Of a stretch of 64,000 nucleotides of DNA, positions 35,905 through 46,936 are shown piece after piece. Source of the stretch: Margaritifera margaritifera (taxonomy: Eukaryota > Mollusca > Bivalvia > Unionida > Margaritiferidae); contig JAQPZY010001346.1 in the NCBI GenBank assembly GCA_029931535.1, positions 1,550,001 to 1,614,000 of the forward strand, given 5' to 3'. Both the position numbers and the translations under genes were made by a program. Each line of letters begins with the position of its first letter. Positions within the stretch are counted from its first letter, which is position 1. The notes below the pieces were generated by a model. The model searched no databases. It had not been told where the DNA came from and was given only the letters and a program-made list of their open reading frames with translations.

Positions 35905-36057
35905 CCATCTGCACAAGACCTCAATCTTTTCAGGACAACGCCTTAAAACTAGGTGGACATCAGTGTGGGGTGGGCAGAGGGAATCTGGCAATAGCAACAG
36001 GTAAGTATTACATCATTAAAATTAGTTTTATCCCCACCACCTCAAAAAAACAAACTA

Positions 36058-36101
36058 CATTTTAATATCAGTAATACATAATCTGTTGCTATTGTGTAGC
36101 T
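36058..36101 (+). repeat. Inverted repeat B (internal complementary region)
   Basis: Forty-four bases that are the reverse complement of 38313-38356 with one mismatch. In a DIRS layout this is the internal complementary region beside the recombinase gene. Confidence 0.8.
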
Positions 36102-36189
36102 GATATTGGCAATTCAGTGGGAGGCTGATGATCCCACAAACTGGTGAAAGAAAAATGAAGGAATACTCCCCCCTACAGCAGAAGTGTAG

Positions 36190-36640
36190 ACTACTGGCAG
36201 ATGGTATATACATGGGCCACATTTTGTGCTACTACTTTCAGCTCCCAAGAAAATGCCTTTGCTTTGGAAGCCAATGAGCAAAGGCAGAAGGATAAGGTTG
36301 TGTGTGATTGCCAAAAATGTGGCTTTCATCCTCCTCCTCCAGAGATGAATTAGTCTGATAGGCCCATGAGGTAGCAAATTTTGCTTGAACCTCATGGGCT
36401 TCAATCTTCATGAATAAAAGGTCCCTCTCGGTGAGGAAATGATCTCCTGCTCTCTTGACAGTTATGGTAATCCACCTCGAAATAGTGGAAGCCAAAATAT
36501 CAGTCAAGCCCTTAATGGGGAGGAAAAGATGCTTCCTACCCTTTCTTCTCCCTTTAGAAGCTACCAAATAAAACTAAAAAGCCCTAACTATACATAAAAG
36601 TCTATCTTCATCATCCACAGCACAGTAGTGACTGAGACTG
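36190..36640 (-). pseudogene. DIRS-type tyrosine recombinase, C-terminal half
   Basis: The minus reading gives GRKHLFLPIKGLTDILASTI and SRWITITVKRAGDHF (36538-36434), then MKIEAHEVQAKFATSWAYQ (about 36411-36355). This is the C-terminal catalytic region of the tyrosine recombinases carried by DIRS retrotransposons. The HxxR motif reads HEVQ, so the catalytic Arg is lost, and a frameshift follows near 36340. It lies between the presumed internal complementary region and the 5' side of the element. No reverse transcriptase is seen, so the element is internally deleted. Confidence 0.65.
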
Positions 36641-37210
36641 GGGATCTAAATCAGGAGTGGAGCAACTGATAGAAGCCAATCAGGTGACTCTGAACCAGAG
36701 GAAGACCCTTCATCAGATCTTATGGACCTGTATTGTAGTTCTCCCTTTTCCAGGTGGCTTGATCCTGTTGCCAACAATGGGCTTCGGTGTCTGAAAGGAT
36801 GCAGCTCATCCCTCACAGGGGGGGAGCAACTCACTTTAAGCCAGTACCAAGCTGTGGGCCAGTACAGGGAACTGCTCCTCCCTAATGGGATACAACTTAC
36901 TCTCTGCCCTATGGGACTGAAGAGGGTGTTGCTCCTCCCTCACGAGAGGGTTGGACTTGCTCTCAGCCCCCCAGGATTGGAGGTGCAGCTCCCACTTCAC
37001 AGGAGGGCATGACTCAACCTCTTTTATATCCACCCCTGGGACGGGCTCCATGGGCCGTATACATCTCCGAAGACACTTTTCCAATCCTGTGCTGAGACCC
37101 GAGGGGCTTAGCAATGGAAAAACCAGAAAATTCCAGGGAAGAAGAGGAATGCCCATTCTTCCTCCCTTTGCAAGTTCATCTATTTTCAGTGAGGTCCCAG
37201 ACCTCATCTG
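36641..37210 (-). other. GC-richer DIRS interior with short internal repeats
   Basis: Open on both strands (plus 36722-37012, minus 37207-36836) because of low-complexity repeats of CTCCTCCCTCAC-type blocks spaced by roughly 57-60 bases. The minus reading (REEQHPLQSHRAESK and similar) is repetitive and probably not a folded domain. It may be the remains of the upstream recombinase or gag region. Confidence 0.35.
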
Positions 37211-37467
37211 ACTAGAGGCTGCAAAAAGGACAACTATCTGTTCTTTTACAATATGTACAAGCTAGGAATCTGGGGTTGATATCCCAAAGAGTTTCCTTAT
37301 GGCCACATTGCTCCACATTCTGCTTAGGCATTGCTGCAAGAGAAAAACTCTGAACAAACAAAACAAGAACAATAAAAACTTCTATGAAGTATTAGGCAGG
37401 AGTATTTGTGTCATCACAATTTATACAGCAGGATCTTACCTGTTCTCAGGTATCATCATTATTAAAT

Positions 37468-37620
37468 GAATTAAAACAACCACAAAGCTGATGTTTTAAT
37501 TACAATCAAGTCAGAAATACTTACAATGAGTCCTGGATTGAAAGAATTAAAACAACCACAATACTGATGTTTTAATTACAATGACATCAGCGACACTAAT
37601 TGTGAGTATTGGAGACGAAA
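37468..37620 (+). repeat. 76-bp direct repeat with hairpin, two copies
   Basis: GAATTAAAACAACCACAA starts at 37468 and 37544. Each copy contains AATTAAAAC paired with GTTTTAATT across a short loop, so each could form a 9-bp stem. Confidence 0.75.
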
Positions 37621-38215
37621 TTAGCAAAAACCAGCTTAGGATGATGCTAATAATAAAGTAATAATAACAAAGAATAGTATCCCAAACTGACATTTAAGAA
37701 TGAAAGATCACTAAACACACATAAATTAAACTAAAGACTGGTGTGTGACCTCCTTCTGGAGAATAATAATAGCAAAGGTCCGATTAAATGGAATATGAAT
37801 TCCAATGATTCATACTGTAGTAAAACAACAAAACAGAATCAAAATGAGACCGCAGACCAAATTGGCAAGGATAAGGATAACTATATACCTACCTGAGCAA
37901 AAGAAAAAGGAATAAAATAATTATCAATCACAATGTTACCCGGACACCCTTGTGGAGGGGTGGGGGTAAACTAAACGTAAGGTTATGAAAAAAATGTAAC
38001 CTAAAAATACAAATAACTCTCGAGAGCTAATTCTGAACAGGAATAGTACTTAATCTGAGAGTAATTTCACATTGTAAAAATGATGCATGTAATGAAAATG
38101 CTTAATGCATGATGTATAACTCAAACCGAAGGCAATTTTCTTTAAAGAATAATTTAAAGTGCCTTAATAATGGTGGTGACTGAAAAAGAATTAGGGCTAG
38201 TGTGCGTGGGCCAGA

Positions 38216-38272
38216 GTCATGGGTTAGATGTTTGGATCTTTCCAGAAAGTCACCCTATGGGACGATGAATTC
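38216..38272 (-). repeat. Inverted repeat A' (right)
   Basis: Reverse complement of 35841-35904. With 38313-38356 it forms the right terminal region of the DIRS-type remnant. Confidence 0.7.
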
Positions 38273-38312
38273 TTATAATACAGTCTAGGGCATTTTGCAT
38301 CCAGAAAAAGTA

Positions 38313-38356
38313 AGCTACACAATAGCAACAGATTATGTATTACCGATATTAAAATG
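38313..38356 (-). repeat. Inverted repeat B' (right outer end)
   Basis: Reverse complement of 36058-36101 with one mismatch over 44 bases. Confidence 0.8.
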
Positions 38357-41055
38357 ACAGATTTCCTGATACATTTAATAATCAAGTAAATAAATGCTTT
38401 CTCTTTTGTTACAACTTGTTATACCTATGAATGTTTTTATTAAATTTCACAAAATCGCCAAGTCAACTTTCAAGAAAAAATGTGAGAGCCATTAGAATTT
38501 TGGGATCTCTGGTTCAAATATACAAACTCCAGAGTGAAAACAAACTCGGCCAATGTCTCAAAATCATGTTGCTAATATGAGTAGATTTCACTCATAACTG
38601 ACCTAATCTAAGATCTTGATGATATAAGCCTATTTACCAAGATTAATTTTTTTTTAACAAAATCTGCCCCATTTTCATCCATACTTATGCTAATATAAAG
38701 CCATTATAATTTTGACAAGCAAAAAAGAAAAGACAATATTAGTTAAAATAGTTTATTAAGCATAATCAAAATATTAATTTTGCAAGTATTTACGGTAGAT
38801 TACCAAAAAATTGGTGTAATTAACAGCTTAAAAAAATCAACTCGTTGATAGAGAAAATCAAAACTTCTACATTGTTAATGGACAATAAAAGCATCTTGCA
38901 CTGAAAAGGATGCATAAAATGTGATATCTTTCCCATGTTTCATGTTATGATGTAATACCCCACTGTATTCGACTTTAACAAAGAATCTTATGTTGATGCC
39001 TGAGGCCGCAAAAATGATTCCTGTATGTCTATCATTCAATAATTAAGTACGCTAGACAAAATCTATTGTGCAAGGCAAACACTGCCCATAGTATTAAACT
39101 TCTTGTAGTTTGACTCTCAAAAGGAAAAAAGTTACACATGTTTATACCACCTGGGATCCTTAATGTGCCCATTCTGTAATAGAGTTATCGGTCTGCAAAA
39201 TAGGCAGCATGTCCATCACCCACTAATTCAGGGGTGTTCAACATGGTTCAGTGAGTAAAGAGCACAGAACCTTGAAGTTCAGTCGCCAAAATACACCCTT
39301 AAGCAATAAAAACTAAAATAAACAATCTTTACATAATACCGAGTAATATAATAAAATGACAGAAGGAATGAAAGCGACTAAATGTAAACAATTATACCCG
39401 ACTGCGGTTCCATTTACCAGAGATCAATTAACCAGTTTACCAACATAGATTCTTAAGACATCAATGTAAACACAAAGAAACAATTGCAATTATTAATATC
39501 TTGCATATTTTACAATACTGGGTAGATTAAGTCATGTGTATAGAAGTGTCTGATTATCTGAGAAATTCAATGATATATTGTTTCACAAATAGCAGTCAAT
39601 ATGATGGAGGGATTGTATCATATGACTAAGTTATAATAATAATAATGGTGTTGGCAATAAAAAAGTTTATTAATTATGACATGCTATATTAGCTAAATTC
39701 TACAAGCAAAAGTTACTGCTTGTCTATAAGGCCACAGATAATGGCAATTTTAAATTTGCTGATTTTGAATAAATTGTTCTTCTTTGTCCCAAATTTAGCA
39801 AATACTGGTCATGTTTGTGTTACTGATTTGTATATATATATATACACACACACACATAATGAAAATCTGTACTAAAAATGCACTAGTCATGTGCAGTCCA
39901 CACCATCACACCCCCCGCCCCTTCAAACACACACTCCTCCTTGTGACGTAAGGCCAAAAATGACGAGGAGGTGGGTCTAATTTATTTTACTGTTTTTTTT
40001 TCATGCCAAGAAGCCCACTGAATTTTCCATTATTTCTTTAAACATTTAATGGCATGATATTTTACTGGAAAGAAGAAAAAAAGGGGGAGGGAGCAATATA
40101 CCATTTCACTGTAAAATAACAATGACTGAAATGGCTCATTAAAAACAAAGTACAGCATGGAATTCCAGCTGTCTTTAACCTTTGAACTTTTTATTGATAA
40201 TCAAGTCCTTGGGAGTGGAATGTAAAACAGAATATATAAACAATGATTTAACTCAAATTAAAGTTACATGTTGGGAGAAATAACAACAATTAATACACAC
40301 CAAATTTGTGATTTATACATCTGCATCTATATAGTTATACACTAGGTGACTGGCCTATATAAACAATATTTTTTTGGTTTCTGAACATGCCAGAAATAAA
40401 TATCAGCATGCCATCTAGTGATGATTCAGGAGAGATAAAAAAATAAATCACGGATTGTGGAATGGGCCCATTAACATAATCTTATATTTGATTCAAAGCA
40501 TTTGTATTACAAACTAATAAATATACTGAGCTAGATGTGCATAATTTATCATGAACTAATTGTAAATCTCCTGTATTAATGTTTGTACCAGGCATGAAAA
40601 ATATTATACACCTTGGTGGATCCAGAATGGTGATTGGGAGGGGGGTGAATCAGCTTAACCCTCGTTTTCAGTAAAATAGTACACTTTTCAATGAAAAACT
40701 GAGAAAGTTGGCTTTTGTAAGCAAAACTGCCTGTATTTTCTCAAAACTGAACCACCATAAAAACAAATCTTTGATTTACCCCCAACAAAACAAGCAAGCA
40801 CATGATTAACTTAAGGAATCTGTTAAAATTTAACTAGTTATATATTTCTTGTATATAGATTTTCACAGCAATAAAAAAAAACTGCAAACTCAAAACACAA
40901 AAAGTCCAGATGTATTCTCAATGTAAGCACAATAGAATCCACTATATATTTTGACATCTTACTGATAAGCAAAGGTGCAAAAGCCAATGAAGCATATAAA
41001 AAAATCTTTTTTAAAAAAATGGGCAAAGAAAATGTATGTCCAGTTTCTCAAGCTG
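38357..41055. other. No gene seen
   Basis: AT-rich intergenic DNA. A short TA/CA microsatellite sits at about 39831-39856. No coding pattern is supported. Confidence 0.45.
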
Positions 41056-41304
41056 TTATACTAATGGGAGTGTGGATTTAGTCTCACCTATGCAGAGTCA
41101 TAATTTTATACTAATGGAAATGAGGATATAGTCTCACCCAGGCACAGTCCCAATGTTATATTAACGGAAGTGAGGATGTAGTCTCACCCAGGCACAGTCC
41201 CGATGTTATATTAACGGAAGTGAGGATGTAGTCTCACCCAGGCACAGTCCCGATGTTATACTAATGGAAGTGAGGACATAGTTTCACCCATGCACAGTCC
41301 CAAT
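41056..41304 (+). repeat. 50-bp minisatellite, five units
   Basis: Units contain GTCTCACCCAGGCACAGTCC and GGAAGTGAGGATGTA. The two central units are identical and exactly 50 bp apart (TTAACGGAAG at 41161 and 41211); outer units are diverged. Confidence 0.9.
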
Positions 41305-41353
41305 ATCTAATTTTTTGCATGGCTATCATATAAAATATCCAAATGAAGTGACA

Positions 41354-41475
41354 TTTGATTGGTTGGTTGGATTTTAATGGCATTTTAAATATATTATTGG
41401 CTATATCATGCCAAGGAAATGGGAGTCAAGTGCCTTTCCCAAGGACACAACAAGGCAGCAAACCTGTGTTGTGAC
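41354..41475 (-). mobile_element. SINE tail fragment
   Basis: GATTGGTTGGTTGGATTTTA followed by AGTGCCTTTCCCAAGGACAC matches the layout of the SINE at 60728-60919 (GTGCCTTGCCCTAGGACAC). No tRNA head is present, so this is a 5'-truncated or broken copy. Confidence 0.5.
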
Positions 41476-41805
41476 GTACCTGAATTATATATGTAAAATT
41501 ATAAGTTGAATTGTTCCACGTAAAAGCCAGTTTAACCAATTTAAATTAAAAAATGTCACAAATTAAATCAGTACTACTTTAAGATTCTAACTATGCATAC
41601 TTCACACATTATGATTTTATAAGTAGATAATACATCAATTATACTGTAATGATTGAGGAGTTCTGTTCTGAAAAAAAAAGTGTAATCAAAATATGTCAAT
41701 TGGTTTGTACATGTTATAAGTAAATATACAGTAATGTGAGCTAAACTGAAATTGCAAACTATGATCTATTATTTGTATGGAAAAGATATATGCAAGTGAT
41801 TATTT

Positions 41806-42050
41806 TTCAACAGAGTCAAGCATGTCAATTATTTCAATGTGATCATTTTAATTATTCAACAGAGTCAAGTATGTCAACTACTCTGATGTGATCATTATAA
41901 TTATTCAACAAATTAAAGCATGTCAACTATTTCAATGTGATCATTATAATTATTCAGTAGAATCAAGCATGTCAACTACTTCAATGTGATCATTATAATT
42001 ATACAACAGAGTTAAGCATGTCAACTATTTCAAAGTGATCATTATAATTA
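41806..42050 (+). repeat. 47/49-bp minisatellite, array 1
   Basis: Five diverged units of the same family as array 2 (AAGCATGTCAACTA, TTCAATGTGATCATTATAAT). It is followed by a flank that is duplicated after array 2. Confidence 0.9.
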
Positions 42051-42213
42051 CACTGATAAACTTACCATTAATTTCTCAAAACATAATCAGAATGTTGACT
42101 CTCTCTCTATATATTATATGTATTAACCTATGATACACATGTCTAAACACTGCCTAAGGTTGGACTTCTCCTCTCCCTTTGATAATGAATACTCAATCAA
42201 ATAAAGTGGATGA
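42051..42213 (+). repeat. Duplicated array flank, copy 1
   Basis: Begins ACTGATAAACTTACCATTAA and includes TTCTCAAAACATAATCAGAA, a CT run and CATGTCTAAACACTGCCTAA. The same order of blocks recurs at 43469-43612. Confidence 0.85.
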
Positions 42214-43468
42214 TTTTAATTATTCAACCGAGTCAAGCATGTCAACTACTTCAATGTGATCATTATAATGATTTAACTGATTCCAGCATGTCAACTACTT
42301 CAATCAGATAATTATAATTATTCAATAGAGTCAAGCATGTCAACTACTTCAATGTGATCATTATAATTATTCAATAGAGTCAAGCATGTCAACTACTTCA
42401 ATGTGATCATTATAATTATTCAATAGAGTCAAGCATGTCAACTACTTCAATGTGATCATTATAATTATTCAATAGAGTCAAGCATGTCAACTACTTCAAT
42501 GTGATCATTATAATTATTCAAGAGTCAAGCATGTCAACTACTTCAATGTGATCATTATAATTATTCAACAGAGTCAAGCATGTCAACTACTTCAATGTGA
42601 TCATTATAATTATTCAACAGTCAAGCATGTCAACTACTTCAATGTGAACATTATAATTATTCAACAGTCAAGCATGTCAACTACTTCAATGTGATCATTA
42701 TAATTATTCAACAGAGTCAAGCATGTCAACTACTTCAATGTGATCATTATAATTATTCAACAGTCAAGCATGTCAACTACTTCAATGTGATCATTATAAT
42801 TATTCAACAGTCAAGCATGTCAACTACTTCAATGTGATCATTATAATTATTCAACAGAGTCAAGCATGTCAACTACTTCAATGTGAACATTATAATTTTT
42901 CAACAGTCAAGCATGTCAACTACTTCAATGTGATCATTATAATTATTCAACAGAGTCAAGCATGTCAACTACTTCAATGTGAACATTATAATTATTCAAC
43001 AGTCAAGCATGTCAACTACTTCAATGTGATCATCATAATTATTCAACAGTCAAGCATGTCAACTACTTCAATGTGATCATTATAATTATTCAATAGAGTC
43101 AAGCATGTCAACTACTTCAATGTGAACATTATAATTTTTCAACAGTCAAGCATGTCAACTACTTCAATGTGATCATTATAATTATTCAACAGAGTCAAGC
43201 ATGTCAACTACTTCAATGTGAACATTATAATTATTCAACAGTCAAGCATGTCAACTACTTCAATGTGATCATTATAATTATTCAACAGTCAAGCATGTCA
43301 ACTACTTCAATGTGATCATTATAATTATTCAACAGTCAAGCATGTCAACTACTTCAATGTGATCATTACAATTATTCAGTAGAGTAAAGTATGTCAAATA
43401 CTTCAATGTGATCATTATAATTATTCAACAGTCAAGCATGTCAACTACTTCAAAGTGATCATTACAAT
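42214..43468 (+). repeat. 47/49-bp minisatellite, array 2, with higher-order repeat
   Basis: About 26 units with consensus AAGCATGTCAACTACTTCAA plus TGTGATCATTATAATTATTC. Units differ mainly by AG (CAACAGAGTCAAG, 49 bp, against CAACAGTCAAG, 47 bp) and by GATCAT against GAACAT. The marker GAACATTATAATTTTTC occurs at 42885 and 43124, 239 bases apart, which equals five units (47+49+47+47+49). The order of variants between the markers is repeated, so it is a five-unit higher-order repeat. The open frame at 42834-43076 is an artefact. Confidence 0.95.
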
Positions 43469-43612
43469 TATACTGATAAACTTAACATTAATTTCTCAAA
43501 ACATAATCAGAATGTTGTCTCTCTCTCTCTCTATATATATGCATTAACCTATGATACTGTGGTACACATGTCTAAACCCTGCCTAAGGCATGAATAATCA
43601 ATGGAATAAAGT
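43469..43612 (+). repeat. Duplicated array flank, copy 2
   Basis: Recapitulates 42051-42213 with a small insertion (GATACTGTGG) and loss of about 30 bases near the end. Confidence 0.85.
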
Positions 43613-44313
43613 GGCTACTAAGCACAAGATCTCCACCCCATTCCAAGAAAGCTTTATTTAATGTGAGGTATTTTGCAGTTCTACTATCTCTTAATTAAAA
43701 CATCTTTAAGAAATGGATGCCTCCTGCAGATTACACTATAACATAGGTGTAATGATTTAAAGTATATGATGGTCACTGACATAAGCATCAATTATGTGAT
43801 ATGTAATATTTGGATACACATAAAAAAAGGAAAAATTTACATGTAAAATATGAAAAATAATTGGTGAATTTGCACATCAGCACAGGATTTTTTTATCACA
43901 ATTCTCTATGAAATAAGATCCAATCACACAATACTGTCATTAAAGGTGTATGATTACTCTGAGTATAATAATAATATTCTGTTATTTTGAGAAATATTAA
44001 ATTTTTTTAAAACAAAAGCATATACATTAGTAACTGACTTAAACAATAAAAACATAATAGAAATATTTTAATTTTACATCTGAATAAATTCTATAGATAT
44101 GTTAATGAGCTACATTTAGATTACAGGATTTTAGAAAGTAAACTTTCTTCCATATTTAGTAAGAGATGCTCAAAACTTTTACTTGTTTTTTTTTCAAAGT
44201 ATGGTCTAAGTGTAAGATATAAATGACATCTGCAAGTTCATTGTAAATATACAGATAATTTGACAGCAATCTCTCATAATTAACATAGATTGCATAGTTT
44301 GTATTTACATGTT
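43613..44313. other. AT-rich, downstream of the RNF213-like gene
   Basis: No coding pattern. This is the region beyond the presumed poly(A) site of the minus-strand gene. Confidence 0.45.
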
Positions 44314-44319
44314 TTTATT
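44314..44319 (-). promoter_or_regulatory. Candidate polyadenylation signal AATAAA
   Basis: On the minus strand, about 235 bases after the TGA of the RNF213-like gene. It is the nearest perfect AATAAA I noted downstream of the stop. It would give a 3' UTR of roughly 250 bases. Confidence 0.4.
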
Positions 44320-44552
44320 TGTGACAAAATAATCTTATTAAATATGTAATATAAAAAATACTGTCTCATTTAGCATATACAGTATCTATATATTTATCAT
44401 ATGATCATCAAAAAGAACCAGGGCAAAACAGAAAATAGAACATCAAACTGAACAGTTATAGTTGTCAACATTTTAAACACTTAGTGGGGATTGGGCTACA
44501 AGTTCTCACAATTCAGACAGAACCTCTCCCTACAGGTAAATATACACTTGTA

Positions 44553-44709
44553 TCAATATCGTTGTCTCTTTTTCTTTTGTAGACACTGATAAGTAAGTGT
44601 CCAGGTGGCCACACAGAATTTGGACAGAACATCATCAGGGAAAGCATCAAGTCCAAGAGGGAGCTCTAACTCCTTATCAATCATCAGGGCAAGCAGATAG
44701 TCTTTGAAC
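44553..44709 (-). CDS. RNF213: RNF213-like, last coding exon
   Basis: The acceptor TTTCAG lies directly before 44709. The first base completes a Lys codon split from the previous exon. The exon encodes FKDYLLALMIDKELELPLGL, then DAFPDDVLSKFCVATWTLTY and a basic tail QKKKRQRY before TGA. A KDYL start, an (F)PEEIL-like FPDDVL and an A.W.L pattern are what I expect at the extreme C-terminus of RNF213. RNF213 is a giant cytosolic AAA+ E3 ubiquitin ligase acting in lipid and antimicrobial defence. A LINE copy lies in the intron just before this exon. The assignment is by remembered family features only; exon structure is directly visible. Confidence 0.75.
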
Positions 44710-44738
44710 CTGAAAGGAAACATAGTCTGCATCAAATG

Positions 44739-44759
44739 TTGTTATTATTATTATTATTA
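44739..44759 (+). repeat. (TTA)n microsatellite
   Basis: TTGTTATTATTATTATTATT at the left edge of the intronic LINE copy. Confidence 0.8.
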
Positions 44760-44938
44760 GTTTTTGCACCTGAAACTAATACATTTGCACAGACAAATGT
44801 GACATTTGGCTCAAATTTAGGTCCTTTATTATTTCTTGTGTACAGTAATGATATAGGCAATGACCTCTTAAGCATAATGAGGCTTTTTGTTAATGAAATT
44901 TTACTGGATTTTTCATCAAATGACACTAATGAAATTGA

Positions 44939-45110
44939 ATATATACTGAATACAGATTTTGAAACTATCAGTGATTGGTCATGGCAATGGTTGGGTGTGA
45001 GCATATACTGAATACAGATTTAGAAACTATCAGTGATTGGTCATGGCAATGGTTGGGTGTGAGCATATACTAAATACAGATTTAGAAACTATCAATGATT
45101 GCTCACAGGA
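44939..45110 (+). repeat. 62-bp tandem triplication in LINE
   Basis: ACTGAATACAGATTT starts at 44945, 45007 and (as ACTAAATACAGATTT) 45069. The 62-bp unit is not a multiple of three, so it shifts the reading frame. The third copy is partial. Confidence 0.9.
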
Positions 45111-46400
45111 GTAGCTGTTTGACTTTAATCCTAACAAAACTGAATGAATGTTATTTTCATGTAAATTAGGGTCTGTTTTTTCCAAAATAAAATGTAAAAA
45201 GAAGATTCTTTCTTTTGTTGACTACCATAAACACTTGGGTGTAATGTTTTGTTGTTTGGGCAACTGGACTGAACATATAGATAACATGTTTCAGTCTGCC
45301 ACAAAAATGAATTGTGTCTTAAAAACTCTGAAATATAAATTCTGCAAAAGAACATTACAAAAAATGTATTTCACAATCATATATTTTGCTCATACTGGAA
45401 TATGCAGATGTTGTCTGCAATGGTTGCCTGCCTGTGTACTCTAAAAAGTTAGAAGAAGGCCAGAGCCTGCAGAAACTGGAAGGTCTTCTTTGCCAGACAG
45501 ACAAAAATTTCATAAATTATGCTATTTTTATAAAATGGTATATGGTACATCTCTTCCAGATCTTACTGATATTATTCTGCCACTGTCCAGAGAGACACTT
45601 AGAAATAGGAACACCTTGGCTCAGATCAGTGCTAGTCTTGAAATTTGAAGAAAATTAATTCTTGAACTCTTCAATTCATATCTGGAATATACACCTAATT
45701 TAAATAATGATCAAAAGTGACCACACTACATTCAGAAGCAAAACTGTGGTCTAGACTATACATGTACTATACCTATTAGTCAGTTATTGAAAAAAAAGTT
45801 TATCTGTTCTACATGCCAGACTCAGAAATGATTGTAGTGATCTAACTTATAATTTATACACCAATCATTTGCGAGATAATCCCTGATGTGGTTGTGATGA
45901 TGACTGAGAAAATGCATTATCATCATATATTTGTTTGTTATTATTACCTCGACCAAAACTGCTTCAAAAAACTTCATTATTTACCATATTTACCATATAT
46001 ATTGGGACACCATAAATGTTGTGACAACATAAATTAATTTTTAAAGTAATTTTTTTGTGCACTGTATGTTCTAAGACAGATCTTTTTTTTGTGTAAGTTT
46101 TGGGATACCTTTTGAATCACAATATCGGTACTTTGCTGGTTACAAAATGCATTCAAACTTACATTTTACTAAAAAAATTAAAAAACAAAACTGCTGTCAG
46201 TGTTGTTTGTTTACACTTTTCTTCTTAACTGCAAACTTTTGAAGAACAAAATTTGATAAATCTATGGGCAATATTGGAAACTCTAGATGTTTGTACTATG
46301 TACAAAAAACGTGGAAGTCTGAACAACAATCCATATTTATATATTTTGTTTTGCTGTATAAACGCTGTTTGATGAAATAAAAGTTTTGATTTGATTTATA

Positions 46401-46736
46401 TATTTGCCTTTTTTCATAAACCAGATCTAATTCCCAAGTAATATTTCACAAGTTGTCTGCCAGTGCAAATCCCTTAGCCTGTAAAGGCAGCACTGATTTT
46501 GTTTTCACCAATCCTTTGATCAAACTGCGAATCTGATACTTGTTCAGTGCCAAGTAGAGTCCTATATTCAGTCAAAAAAGTTTATATGAACTTCCTGTGA
46601 TCATGACGCACAAGTGAAACCTGTTCAATTGTACTAATGAGCTTCTCTGGATGGATGAATCGATGGATGGATGGATGAACAGGACAAAATCAAGTTGCCC
46701 TTGCTGCAAGCAGTTAGGTGCATACAAATATCTCAC
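46401..46736. other. Intron sequence, nothing recognised
   Basis: Part of the E-F intron between the LINE and the exon donor. A short GGATGGAT run lies at about 46651-46675. Confidence 0.5.
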
Positions 46737-46936
46737 TTTTTCTCCTTTGCATCCACATAATCTTCATCATCTGGGTTCTGTGGAACAGAGATGACCAGGA
46801 CAATACACTCAAACATCAATTCCAGAAGAAGTCCCAGTCTCTCCAAAGACAGTGGTTGAAGGAAGGTCATCACTTGTGCATGGACCTCAGCACTCAGCTG
46901 TTGGTGGAACTGCTCTGGTAATCCATCAAATATCAT
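46737..46936 (-). CDS. RNF213: RNF213-like, penultimate exon
   Basis: Acceptor TCTCTTTCAG before 46936; donor GTGAGA after 46737. It starts in phase 0 and ends with two bases (AA) that join the G of the last exon to give Lys. It encodes MIFDGLPEQFHQQLSAEVHA, QVMTFLQPLSLERLGLLLEL, MFECIVLVISVPQNPDDEDY, VDAKEK. Its helical content and length (66 full codons) fit the C-terminal helical domain of RNF213. Reading past the donor gives an immediate TGA, which supports the splice. Confidence 0.8.

Larger units (their letters stand above)
44737..46400 (+). pseudogene. LINE reverse-transcriptase 3' half, antisense in intron
   Basis: Lies in the last intron of the RNF213-like gene in the opposite orientation. 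The plus reading gives NVTFGSNLGPLLFLVYSNDI (B' region) and MRLFVNEILLDFSSNDTNEI, where the catalytic YADD is mutated to FVNE. A 62-bp triplication follows, then KHLGVMFCCLGNWTEHIDNM, LKYKFCKRTLQKMYF and, near 45815-45890, a C-terminal piece (LRNDCSDLTYNLYTNHLRDN). The end at about 46400 has AAATAAAAG and a TTTGATTTGATT tail. 5'-truncated, of a CR1/L2-like or jockey-group LINE. Confidence 0.85.

Noticed and set aside
36722..37012. 96-codon plus-strand gene
   Set aside because: Open because of short GC-rich internal repeats within the DIRS remnant; repetitive and without a motif.
42834..43076. 80-codon ORF
   Set aside because: Frame created by the minisatellite periodicity.
42214..43468. CRISPR-like array of regular repeats
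   Set aside because: The repeats are contiguous with no unique spacers, and the genome is animal. It is a minisatellite.
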